In this document: positions 35,042 to 46,869 of the stretch, one piece after another | Layout: every line of letters starts with the position of its first letter | Position numbering within the stretch: position 1 is the first letter of the stretch | DNA from: Cyathus striatus | Lineage: Eukaryota; Basidiomycota; Agaricomycetes; Agaricales; Nidulariaceae | Assembly: GCA_025738555.1 (NCBI GenBank) | Contig: JAOVFP010000006.1 | Coordinates: 3,224,001-3,288,000, forward strand | Length of the DNA stretch: 64,000 bases | Reading direction: 5' to 3' | The notes under the pieces: generated by a model | What the model was told of the DNA's origin: nothing | What the model saw: the letters and a program-made list of their open reading frames with translations, nothing else | Databases searched by the model: none | Translations under genes and position numbers: made by a program

Positions 35042-35046
35042 TAATT

Positions 35047-36408
35047 GGTCTGAATGATATGCCCACCATGAATAAACTCTTCAACTCAGCCAATCCTTCT
35101 TCACTAAGATTCATGATCCATTGTTTGATAGCATGTCACCCTGGGACCTTGAGAGAGCTACCACAAAAAACATATTCTAAAAGCTTCCTAAATTCTGGTC
35201 ACTCCACTTCCTCAAAGGGTTGGTCACAGCTAACAATATAACTTGCAAGTAACTGCTCAAATGCTTCCTGATTCCATGGGTCCTATAAAATGTATTATTA
35301 TTTTAGCTGTAATAATGAATGAATTAGTCTCACCATTGCCTGCTCTTCTTGCTTTGCGAATGCCTTTCAGAGACTCTCAGATTTTTTTTCCAACTGTCCT
35401 ACAAGTTCAGTGACCTTGATATTGCTCAATTGTGTCTTTCCAGATGCAACATCAATCTCTTCCTGAGAAATGCCTTTGCTTTCTTGGTGGTCTTTCAGAA
35501 CAGTATAGAACCAATACATTACAGGGGAGCAAGCCTTGAGATTACCAATTAAGCCTGTAGTAGAATGAGTTATAAGTTATAATGAAATGAAATTAGCATA
35601 ATAAGATACCATTCAAACTGCAATGCATAGCTTTAGTTATAGTTAGAATTTTGTGTCCCCCATGCAAACATTTATAGTGCTTGTCTCCAGGATTACCAAC
35701 AGATCCACTGGCATTAAACTCGACTTGTTCATAAAAATAATATATTGGGTTTCAGATAGGCTAATAATTAATCATTGGAACTAGTTGAATGAAGATAAGT
35801 AAATGACTTACCTTTCTTTTAGATGAACTTGTGGCCTCCTCTTTGATTGAAATACTGGTAGGAGATGTGTTTCGAGATGAAATATTATGAGCACTATCTT
35901 CATCCTCAATAACTTCAATAGCTACTTGCTTTCTCTTGTGTTTACCCAAGCCACGTCCAGTCACAGGGGTCATTTTAGCTGGAAGGGATTCAGCAATCTA
36001 AATAAATGATGACAGTTACCAAATTGCATTCAAAAGCCAAATGATACACACCTACTTCAATATTACTCGGCAAACACTCGATATCAGTGTCAGTGCTTTC
36101 ATCCGAAGATGTATTAGCATCTAAAGTCACTATCATCCTTGTCAGAGTTGTCTCCAGACCTTGCAATCCTTGGTCTCTTTGTCTTAGGGTGAGAGTTCTT
36201 TCCATGCAGTTGCCGATCACATTGCCTAGGGAGTTTCCCGTCTTCATTCAAGTGCTCATTAGTGAGTGACTCCTTAAGCTTTGAAATATTCTTGGGACAC
36301 TGGCCACATCCAAGGCCTCAGATATATTAATTAATAACAACAGAAGTTTAAACAAATATTGCAAGGCATACCATTCGTATTTTCACTGGTTTGATGTACG
36401 GTATCCAT
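35047..36408 (-). pseudogene. hAT transposase, 5' half with BED-like zinc finger, decayed
   Basis: From the ATG at 36408 (MDTVHQTSENTNG) the minus strand has several exons. Blocks include GCGQCPKNISKLKESLTNEH, a basic linker (GRGLGKHKRKQVAIEVIEDE), and a BED-like region GDKHYKCLHGGHKI with LIGNLKACSPVMY. It ends with FEQLLASYIVSCDQPFEEVE and SLKVPG*HAIKQWIMN. The last block precedes the catalytic half now at 16899-17762. TGA stops fall where Arg or Trp is expected. The retrotransposon inserted into the intron that follows ..ELKSLFM. The N-terminal zinc finger would bind element ends. Confidence 0.78.
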
Positions 36409-37118
36409 TTTTGGTGTGCAGAGTGGCAGAGGAAAAGAAGTTGAGACTCATAATGATTCTAGTGGGATAAAATTTGACACATTTCTGACAGAGTAAACAC
36501 AGTCTTTATATATGCAGAAGGAACATAATACCATTCATGAATGAGCTTGAGGTATCAAGAATGGAAATATGGAAGCAATCTGAAAGTTGATTGGGGGGGA
36601 GATAGCAATTAAGAAAATATACTGAAGTGTTCAGTCAGGAGATGAGGAGATAGCAATTAAAAACATGTTTCAAGGTGCTGACAGACGAGATATAGGAGTT
36701 AAGATAAAGTGAAATGAAAGGGTGGGCATGAATAAAAGCTTACCAATTTCTAAAGTGCTATCATCAAGTCTACGTTGTCAGTTGTCTTGTCCCTGTACAC
36801 TGTTTTTGGCTTGGCCAGTCACATTGCCTCACTAGTCTCTGCGATTATTCTTCACATTACAAAGGTAAGAATGGCAGCAGGACCGGAGATTTGATCATTG
36901 TCATGGAGGTTGACAAGTGCCTCAAGGGGTAGCAAAGGTACATGACAATCCCCAGATTATGTAATTGTTACATTGTTCAATTGCTTTCTAAATGTTGCAA
37001 CTATGAGTAATGCTTAGATCTAAATACTTCAGAAAATACAACATTACAGCTCTCTACTGTATAGCTGTATGCATCCATAATACAGCCATTCTGTTATGGT
37101 TCTCATATGGACAAATAT
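36409..37118. other. 5' flank of the hAT gene, no gene recognised
   Basis: AT-rich, with no open frame of note and no clear hAT terminal repeat. It probably holds the transposase promoter and the element end, but I could not delimit either. Confidence 0.35.
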
Positions 37119-38402
37119 GAAGTTCTGAGTGTGGAATAATTCACTGTAACTGTAATTTGGTTGTGCCGTAAACTCGGGGCATCATAATTCCGAAAATTCC
37201 TGTATTTTTTAGTTTTTTCCACACAGACAGGTACCATTGTATATAAGAATTCATGTATATATTTTTAAACAAACATATACCCTATTACTGTTATTTTATA
37301 ACCCATTTTCTGTCAGTTCTTTCTTTTGTCTTCCTTTTTGGAGAGATTTCCCATGCTTACTGGGGGCAAGTGAATAAGAGGTACATCCATAGGGGCTGCT
37401 GTTTTTCTTTCTGTACTTCAGTCGATCATTGCAATACTCTCCATTGTGCTTTCATAATTGTAAAATACTATACCTAAATTCTAAAACTGTGCTTGTATAT
37501 TGTGGAACATTGATATAACAAACAAGCAAGTGGTGGAATACTAGTGCTGTTGAAGTATTTTGATCTGTGTCTAGTAACATGACGAAATAAAATTCCCATG
37601 CCTGTTGGGGCAAGTATCATTGCTTTGTTATATATGTTTATGCAAGAAATAAATGTCAGCAATGAAATATGTGCATGAGGTGAGTGTGATAATATGCCAG
37701 TGAACAAAGCACCAATTCAAATTGCGAGAACACTTTCACTTGCCTTCAGGATTTAGATATAGATTAAGATATGTTAATGGCACATTATTATGAAGTTGTG
37801 CATTTGTAATGAGAGTGCTATTGGATTTCTGCTATAGAACTGTTTTTCTATCAAATTTTTATAACCTGGATGTAATTCCAAAGCACTGCCCTGCTCAGTT
37901 GGGGTGACTCACTAAATCTCGTCACATTAACCCCTTCACTTGAGATACTTTGAAATTGCTTTGAAATTGCTAGTTCATATTGTCACAAAATCACAAATAA
38001 TATATATCATAACAAGTAATAGCTTTGTCTAAGCATTTGTCTATTTAAATGCGCTACAGAATAATAGCTCCAAAATGCCACATGTCTTACTCTTGTCAGA
38101 AGTAACAAATGATAAAGGGGGTGGATGAGAGAGATGAGGATGATTTAGAAGCAAGGACTCAGACACAGACACTGACACTGACACAAATAGGGAGGAAACT
38201 TGTTGACAACTACCAAGTTACAGAGTGTATATATTATGGAAACCCGGAGCACCACACTCAGAAGCATCAATATATTTCGTGCTCCGAGCAACAGCCGCTT
38301 GGCAGATCACTTGTTCCTTCACTTAGATATTTGTGCTCTGGTAATGAAATTTGGTAGCAACTCGCCTCAGTCAGGTTTTTCACTAGGTAATTACATAAGC
38401 AT

Positions 38403-38445
38403 GGTCACGAGCATCATTTCCTTAGTAGAAATGATGCTTGTGACC
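38403..38445. repeat. 18-bp hairpin GGTCACGAGC..GCTTGTGACC
   Basis: Stem of 18 bp with one G-T pair and a 7-nt loop. The same hairpin family is at 40298-40340 and 63294-63333. Confidence 0.85.
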
Positions 38446-40297
38446 TGAGAGATAGACTATGGAAACCCAAACCCCCATGCTCAGAGGCATCAAAATATTT
38501 TGTGCTCCGAGCATTGGCTTCTCAGCAGATTGCTTATGCCTTCACCTAGATATGAATGCTCAGGTCAAGATGTTCAGTAGTGAGTTGGATAGAAATAAAC
38601 CAAGGAAAGCTGGTAGTGCATAGGTCTTCTTATAGTTACACATTTTCATTGTAAGCATATAGCTACAAATTAACAGTGAGTTATAATTGGGAAGTAGTGT
38701 GCATAGTATATTTAGAACAAGTTAATAATAGTGCTACAGATATTAATATGGTGGCATGCAAAAAGAATGAGTGTGCCTATTTTTCAGAAGCAGTAAAAAG
38801 GAATCTGCTCTAACATTGTAAATACTTGCTTAATATTTGTGTACCTTTGTATACTTGTACTATATATGCATAAATTCTATTTACATGAGTTATATGGGTA
38901 AAAAAGTAAAAAATTTGATGTTGGTAATATATATATTCAATATACCAAAAATGCGGAAAATAACCCCAATTAACCACATTTTTGGCAACTGAATTTACTA
39001 GATAATACCATAATCTGAATATAGATATTTAGCGATATATCTATACTTGTTTTATGTTAAGTGATGTGAAGAAACAATAAAAATTGGGTACAGGAGAACT
39101 CAAACAATCTGAGGGTATGAAAGCATATGTTTTATTATTTAAGCTATATCTTCCTAACCAAGTGAGGTAAGTACATACTTAAACTTGCAACATACCTCTA
39201 GAATGTAGTAATATAGATGAGCGGAGAATTGTATTGAACAGTCAAGATATAGGCTTGCTAAGTGTAAAAGTATATAAGCAAAATATGTAAAACAGCATGA
39301 ATTTGTGTCAGACATTCCACAAGAAATAGCTGGAATTACACCCTCATACTATTGGTAAATATAGGCATCTACAGTTAAAATGTATACAAAAAATATTATA
39401 AGCAGTGAGAATCTAGTTACTGAGATAATATTTGATGAAGTTCGAAAATTTGGCTTGAAATACAAAGAAGAAAGCATTTTTGGGCCAAATTCTCAAACAT
39501 CATGGGACATTATCTCAGCATTTGGATACTCACTGCTTACTATACTTTTAGTATACATTTTAACTGTAGATGTCTATATCTACCAATAGTATGAGGATGT
39601 AATTCAAAGTATTTCTTGTAGGATGTCTAACACAAATTCATGCTGATTTACATATTTTGCTTATATTCTTTTGCATCTAGCAAGCTCATATCTTGTATGT
39701 TCAATACAATTATTTGCTCATCTATAGTACTACATTCTAAAGTGCTATGCAGGTTTAACTATGTATCCACCTGGCTTGGTTAGGAAGATACAGCTTGAAT
39801 AATAAAACATATGCTTTTTATACCCTCAAATTGTTTGGGTTCTCCTACACCCAGATTTCATTTCTTCCACACATAATTTAATGTAGAACAAGTGTAGATA
39901 CTTCTTTATATATCCATATTCAGATTGTGGTATTATCAAGTAAATTGATCTGCCAAAATCACGGTTAATTGGGGTTGGTTTTCGCATTTTTGGTATATTT
40001 GATATATATACCACCAGACATTGAATTTTCCACTTTTTACCCTTTATAACTAATGTAAATAGCATTTATACATATGTAGTACAATTATATAAAATTACAT
40101 AAAAATTGAGCAAGTATGTGAGATTTTAGAGAAGATTACTTTTTGCTACTTTTGAAAAATAGGCATGCTCATTCTTTTGCATGCAACTGTATAGCTATTT
40201 ACTTACATGAATAACTATAAGAAGGTCAAGGCAGCTTGCCCCAGAGGATGCTAAACCTGACTTTAAAAAAGAAGGCCAAGGTGCAGTCTATCACTCA

Positions 40298-40340
40298 GGT
40301 CACAAGCGTCGTTTCTACAAAGGAAACGACGCTTGTGACC
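40298..40340. repeat. 18-bp perfect hairpin GGTCACAAGCGTCG..CGACGCTTGTGACC
   Basis: A perfect 18-bp stem around the loop TACAAAG. It lies at the mirror position of 38403-38445 in the palindromic element and retains CpGs that the other copy has lost to TpG/CpA. Confidence 0.9.
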
Positions 40341-41053
40341 ATGCTTACGTAATCACCTAGCGAAAAACCTGGCCGAGGCGAGTCGCTACCGAATTTCATT
40401 ACCGGAGCACAGATATCTAAGCGAAGGCACAAGCGATTTGCCGAGCAGCCATCGCTCGGAGCACGAAATATATTGATGCTTCTGAGCGTGGTGCTCCGGG
40501 TTTCCATAATATATACTGAGGCTGTCTACCAAAGTCCAACCAAGGTCCATGTAACTAAGGTAACAGATAGCTGTCAATCTGTCAATCACAGAACTGTCAA
40601 GTATGACAGGTGACAAGTGACAGCTGTCAAAGAAGCTGTGCAACCCAGAATATCTAACAACTCTGTGTTTACAAATAACAAGTTCTGTGTTTTATTTTAA
40701 TATTCAGCATTAAACAAATGTTAAGATAAAACACAGCTACAAAATGATTCACTGCAATACAGATAGATAAATGGGAACCCTGTGGACATACCTCTTATTC
40801 ACTCACCCCCAGTAAGCATGGGAAATCTCTCCAAAAAGGAAGACAAAAGAAAGAACTGACAGAAAATGGGTTATAAAATAACAGTAATAGGGTATATGTT
40901 TGTTTAAAAATATATACATGAATTCTTATATACAATGGTACCTGTCTGTGTGGAAAAAACTAAAAAATACAGGAATTTTCGGAATTATGACACCCTGAGT
41001 TTATGGCGCAACCAAATTACAGTTACAGTGAATTATTCCACACTCAGAACTTC

Positions 41054-42960
41054 AAATTTGGTTGTGCCGTAAACTCGGAGCATCGTAATTCCTAAAATTT
41101 CTGTATTTCTGATATATTTCTACATACATAGGTGCTATCTCATGTTTCAATCATGTATATGCATTTAAAATAAAACACATGTCTTATTGTTGTTGTTTTA
41201 TAGCTCATTTTCTGTCAACTCTTCCTCTTATCTTTTCATTTCGAGAAATTCACACGCTTAGTAAAGGCGAGCGAATAAGAGATGTTTCCATAGGGCCATA
41301 GGGTTCCATCTGTAGTGTACTTTAATACGTTGTTGTGATACATAGTGTTACTTTGTGAACAAGAGTGTATCCTCTCCCCAGCATGTCCAAACTCCACACT
41401 CATGAAACACGTACACACCTGATTCCCAGTGAATATTATCGTATGTGTCATGTTTGTAGAGTAGTGACTTTAAATATATTATAATATATGTACTGAATAG
41501 TGATATTCTTGAACACTCGCTGAGGTATACGCTGTTACATCTTATCCATAAATTAAATTAAATGAGGCTTGAGTGCTGAGTGCTGAGCCGCTGCCTGATT
41601 GTGCACACTCAGCGCTCAGCATTCAAACCTCTATCTGTACATGCTCGAATTATTAGTTTGCTCATGCATATTTGGGTATCCATATTAACTTATTATAACA
41701 CACATGCATTTATGTTTATGTTACTGCAATTAAATTATGACTATAATCGCCATTTTATTCCACAATTTATAACAGATTTGTCTATGCCTCTTCGTTGGAA
41801 TGAGTCCCCACGCTACATAAAAGCGGGGGAAAGTGAGGGAACATGACGTACTTCTGTAGTAACCAACCCGTAACAACCCTGATATCTTTACCTCTCTGAC
41901 TGTCTAGTTATTGTGTGATATCATGCATTTGTTATTTAATGTCCATATTTTTAGGTAGTCCGCACAAAATTGGAAAATATACAAGTTAATAGAGCTTATG
42001 AATATCTAAAGCCTTAAGCCTTGTATCCCGGCTTATTATAAAACTATACAGTGACACTTCTCGCAAAGCTGTACACCCCGAAACAAATCACGAATACACC
42101 AAGTCTATTGTGGTGTGTAATGCAATGATTGACTGAAATACAGATGTAAAAAAGAAAAAGGAACCGCTATGATAAACATACACTACTCCTATTCGCTCCC
42201 CTCCATTATCGTGGGAAAGTTCTCGGAATAAGAAGGCGAGAGGAAGAAGTGATAGAAAATGTGATATAAAACAACAATGATAGGTCATATGTTTTTTTAA
42301 AGACATATACATGAATTATAATATGTAATAGTACCAATGTGTGCAGAAAAAATGGACTTGTCCATCAAGCGCTTCAACGCGTCTACCGTTCAACTGTCCT
42401 TCTCAACGCATCTCAACGCTCTCGATATTTGACCACATCGCACCTACAATCGAACGTCGGACACCAAGAAATAAACCTCAGGCACTCGACTACAGGCTGG
42501 CGGAGCAACGGACCCCCATACACACATGCAAAACAACAATTTTATTTAATATCATTCAGTATTATACAAGCATGGCGTGATTTAAATAAATTTTCTCACA
42601 ATTATAAAAATACTACTGTATACGTGCATGTGTTGCAAAATTTACTTCAATACTGATAGAAAAACGGATGTAAGTTGGAGGTTAGTACTTGTTCGCTCGC
42701 CTCTGCCTAGCGTGGGAAAGTTCTCGAAATGAGAAGATGGGAAGAAGAAGTGACAGAATATGACTTATAAAACAACAATTATATGGCATATGTCTCTTAA
42801 TATACATACATACAAATTCAGATATGTAATAATACCTATGTATGCAGAAAGAAATGAAAAATACAGGATTTTTCTGAATTACGACGCTCCGAGTTTACGG
42901 CACAACCGAATTACGGTTACGGTGAATTATTCTACACTCGGAACTTCATACGGAACTTCA
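41054..42960. mobile_element. Second copy of the GAAGTTCCGAGTG palindromic family, rearranged
   Basis: Starts abruptly with AATTTGGTTGTGCCGTAAAC, lacking the outer 45 bp, next to the right end of the previous element. It ends GTGAATTATTCTACACTCGG followed by a duplicated GGAACTTCATA. The module AGCGAATAAGAG..TGGGAAAGTTCTCG occurs at 41215-41285, 42180-42310 and 42700-42860. The right half keeps CpGs (TTACGACGCTCCGAGTTTAC) that are TpG/CpA in the 37-kb copy. A foreign CpG-rich block (about 42345-42530) lies inside. No gene is seen. Confidence 0.65.
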
Positions 42961-43689
42961 TAAGCGACTGTACAATAGGTTATAATCTATACTGTACAGT
43001 TGCTGTACAGGACCGAGCTCGAAGCAGCAGAGTTTCGGCATTTCCCACCAGCACGCGCAGTTGCGCCCGTTCCGGATTTGTCACACCCATCAGGTGGCGA
43101 CAGCACGAAGCCTTTCACGCGTACCGCCAACGTTGAGCCAGCACTTGCCACACCTCTCACAGTCTCACATACCCGGGTACCGCTCTGGACCTAGACTTTC
43201 TCAAGCAAATGTAACCTATACGACGAGCCCGAAATGGATGGGCTAGACTTCATACGACTTACTGGCTACTCTACCTCTGGCAGAGAGGATAAGCAATCGC
43301 CTTTCTTCTTACCACAAAGATACACCCCACCAACTCGATGTAGTCAATCTGATCATATGTCTAAGTAAGAGTTCTATTCTTCTTCCTCAACTTTCTCGTA
43401 CCTACACTCTCTGTTTACTATGTCCCCTCATTCTTGTTCTCCCCTTTACCCCCTCTTCTCCTCTCCCTTCTCCTTCCCCTGTTTCCCCTCTGCTGGTGCT
43501 TACTGACCTCATAATAGATGCACCTCCCACACATCCCGAACACCTCCCAGGGAAACATATGAATCATCGACCACACACGACACCTTTCAATTGCACCTGG
43601 CGTTCATCATAACCGCAGCCCCACTACCCCACTATCACGCACAACATGGAAGGAACGTCGCATTCCGCTTAACTTATGAAGACTCTCGT
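42961..43689. other. Start of the CpG-rich block, no gene recognised
   Basis: GC and CpG content rise sharply. A likely intron is visible at about 43362-43518 (GTAAGAGTTC, pyrimidine-rich interior, TTACTGACCTCATAATAG), so the region may be transcribed and spliced. No protein domain is recognisable in any frame. Confidence 0.4.
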
Positions 43690-46490
43690 CTCTGTTCGAT
43701 TCGCCAGACCGGCACCAGGTTCGAAAGCGACAGTCGCCGTCGTCGCAGGCATCCGTGCAGGACGGGATTACTGGGAGTACGACTGAGAGGTCTGCTGGCG
43801 GAAGGGTAGGAACTGGCCTGCAGAGTATGTGTCCCTTCTCCCCCTTTCGTGTCCATTTCCTGTATTAGATCTCCATGTGTACATCCCCACGTCCGCGCTT
43901 TTCCTGCCTGCTCTTCGACCTTCCTTCTTTATCGCCTTCATCGTCCACTCTTCCTTCCTCTGTCGCTCCCTTGCTCTTTCTCATTGCATCTCTCCATCTC
44001 CGTTCCTTCGTTCCTTGATGCCCATTCCCCTCCCTTCCTCGTCTTCGTTCTTTACACCTTCATTCTGTTCTCCCTTTCCCGTCACTTCGTCATCACTGCT
44101 AATGTGCCTTGCCTACAGGAACCCACCGTCTCCATAGACGTGCACGTCTACTCGCACCTACTCGATGATCGATAGCAGGCAATATACTTATACCAAGCGC
44201 CGACCATGTGGTACCCAAACACGCAGCCAAGATGTAACTCTTGTTCTAGACAAGAGGATATGGCGGATCAGTGAGTTCAATTTCGACTTTTTAGTTTGAA
44301 CCTGGGATGGGAAGAGGATTGTCGTTGGAGAGTTCGTTGTGTGCCGTTGCGAGCCCGGGCTCGGGATAGCTGGCCAAGCCATGGTGTTCTATGTAGTATC
44401 GGACTTCCTCTGCTGTTACTGTCGGCTGTGCAAGGCACTGTGGATGGATGGACTACGATATGTGACGTATTTAGCACGTCGCGCGGAGTACTTGATCCCT
44501 ACTTTGTGATAAGAGGTGTGGCTGAAACTAAGCCATGGCTTTGGGGGCGCTGGATACAGCTAGTGAGCGTCTGCTCATACACACCCCTGGCGGTTTGCGT
44601 TCATGCTATATTTTATCTTCCACTCCTCAATCTCTTATCCTCAGGGAGAACGACCCGCACTAACTCGCGTGTGCATTGTGTACAGGATAAGAATGGGAGA
44701 TACTCCCCAAACTGCCCTCCTGTACGCAAGGCTTTGGACATTGTTCCCGAGGGAGACTGGGCGTAAGCACGAACTGGGAGATATTGCCTGAAGGGGTATG
44801 GGCTTCGACGGCGTAGGGTGTACATAGGGACGGGCAGAGCACGGTACGTGTATTTTGCCATCATTGCTGGTCCCTTTAAGATCTTCTACCCTGTCTCCTC
44901 CCTCCGTCCTTCTCCTACTCTCCCACCCATGGATCCGTTTCCCCTCCTCCGTCTCCTTTGTTCATATCGACGCTTTGTTGGCACTTCCTCTTGTCCATTT
45001 CCATTGTGATACTTGTATTCCCTAACAACGTGACTTACGCTCTCCTTAGGATTCGCCTCCTCCCTACGAGTGTTCACTACGAGTTCGTAAGCCCGGGTAA
45101 TGCTAAACACCGAAGAGTCCTCCAACCGCGATGAGCTACGCGTAGGCCACCCGGGGAGAGCGGAGGTCGTGGCGTACAGATTCGTTCGTTGGAGTTGATA
45201 ATGTAATACGAACGGCACTCATCGTTCGAACGTTCACCTCCACCGTTGCTCGCCACTCCCTAACAACTTACGGTTCTCCCTAGGTATCACCGTCTCCCAC
45301 CCGACGGACGCCACCTTTACGAGCCTGTACTACGAGCCCGTAAGCTCGGGTGATGCTAAACGCCGAAAGTCGTCCAACCTGCAACGAGCTGCGGATAGTC
45401 TGCCCAGGGAGAGCGGAGATCGTAGCGTACAGGCTCGCTCGTTGGAGTCGATAAGGTGATATGAACGGCATTCATCGTTAGAACTTCGGGGATAATAAGC
45501 ACCGACGCACAACGTGGATTGTTCGCCCGGATAGAGCCCAGAACGGACTCGGCAGAGATGTGGATACGTGTTCGCTAGCTGGTGTCGATAATATTATACG
45601 ACTCGCACCTCAGAGCCCGAAAGTCTGGGGTGATACTGTACGCTGCACAACGTGGATGCTTTGCCAAGGCAGAACGCAGAGAGGAGGTGCGGGTACGCGT
45701 TTGTTGAATGAGGCCGATACGGACTGAAGAAGCTTGTGGTTCTATGATATGGATAGCGCTTGTCTTGGGAAGATGGGCAAAGTGTGCGGTATCACACAGG
45801 GCAAGGAATGTAAGCTAATCTCCTGTCCCCCATTCTCCTCCATCCGGGTTCGTTCATACTCACTGACATCATCATAGACATGGAAGGTGTATATCACCTA
45901 CAGTCTTTCGCGTGGAGGTTTCGCGAAGGGGATAGGGATATTGGGAAAGGCCCTGTGCCGTACCATGCAGGGCAAAGAACGTACATTAGTTTCCTATCCT
46001 CTATTCTCCTTCATCTGGACCCGTTCATACTTACCGACATCATCATAGATATGGACCTTACATATCGCCCACAGCCTCGCACGACTACGTACAACAGAGG
46101 TGTAAGCTTCACCATCATCCACCCCACGTGGCACATTTGGTAGTGTGAACGATGCTAGTTTTCATAGCCATCCCTAGTCGTTTATCAGATCTACTACCGC
46201 AGGTCTCGCTTGAGCCTCTCGTGGACCTTGTACGGATGCAAGGATGAGGACCTCCTAGTGCTGGACCTGGCTCTTCTGCGAATCTGCTACTCCCTGGCAG
46301 AGAACGCGACTACCATATTGCACGCTCTCCTCAGTCATACGGATCGATACCTGCCATTTCCCCACTACGGAGACACTCCCCGTCCAAGTCATCGCTATGC
46401 ACGCCAACTTCACATCTTCCGCATCAGTGGCACGTCTTCATATCGCACCGTCATAACTGTGCCCTATGCACAACATTGAAGCAAAAGTGG
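43690..46490 (+). repeat. CpG-rich inverted duplication, left arm
   Basis: Inverted homologue of about 46870-48880. Shared blocks include GCAGGCATCCGTGCAGGACG, AGAGGTCTGCTGGCGGAAGG, CCTGCAGAGTATGTGTCCCT, GGCTTCGACGGCGTAGGGTG, GGCAAAGTGTGCGGTATCA and CATAACTGTSCCCTATGCAC. Bases 43905-44640 are extra here and look like an insertion. Intron-like segments (45808-45876: GTAAGCTAATCTCC..CTGACATCATCATAG) recur, so this appears to be a spliced transcription unit, but no frame is conserved between copies. It is therefore probably not a protein gene in its present state. Confidence 0.7.
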
Positions 46491-46869
46491 CTACCCTGGT
46501 CCAGCTTCAATCTTTCGCATATGAGCTCGCAGCGAACAGCGAAGGTGCATCTGCGTTACGCCCGGGTACAGTCTCGACTTAATCTATGGTTGATCTCCGT
46601 AATCACACGCGTAGATTTCCCTCTTCGCTCTACGCTATCTGTGCACAAGCTTGCCTCTGAGATCTCGAAGCGGTTCCCCAATATCAAGCTGCGCTGGTGT
46701 GATGTCTTTTCATTGGCTGTGCTTGTATCAACTTGTTCTCAACATGTGTACTCCCCTTTCTTCCTCGTGTATGGCGGCGTGCTCCGCTGCTTTCGCTACT
46801 ATGAATGACACCCAAGATAGTTTCACAGAGAAGACGCCTATTTGTCCGTCCAGCAAGCTCTCAAGCATC

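Larger units (their letters stand above)
37119..41053. mobile_element. 3.9-kb palindromic element, GAAGTTCYGAGTGTRGAATA termini
   Basis: The outer 280 bp at each end are inverted copies (37119-37390, 40790-41053). Inside, 38215-38450 is the inverse of 40295-40510 (AACCCGGAGCACCACRCTCA..). Further in, 38935-39080 and 39890-40020 are inverted (ATATACCAAAAATGCG), as are 39260-39370 and 39545-39655. The axis is near 39460. Segments between the matched blocks differ, so the arms have diverged by insertion or deletion. The small frame at the centre (39380-39589) is probably chance. A related element follows at 41054. Confidence 0.8.

Noticed and set aside
39380..39589. 69-aa frame with a hydrophobic C-terminus at the axis of a palindrome
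   Set aside because: Short, AT-rich, partly inside inverted repeats and without a family; probably chance.
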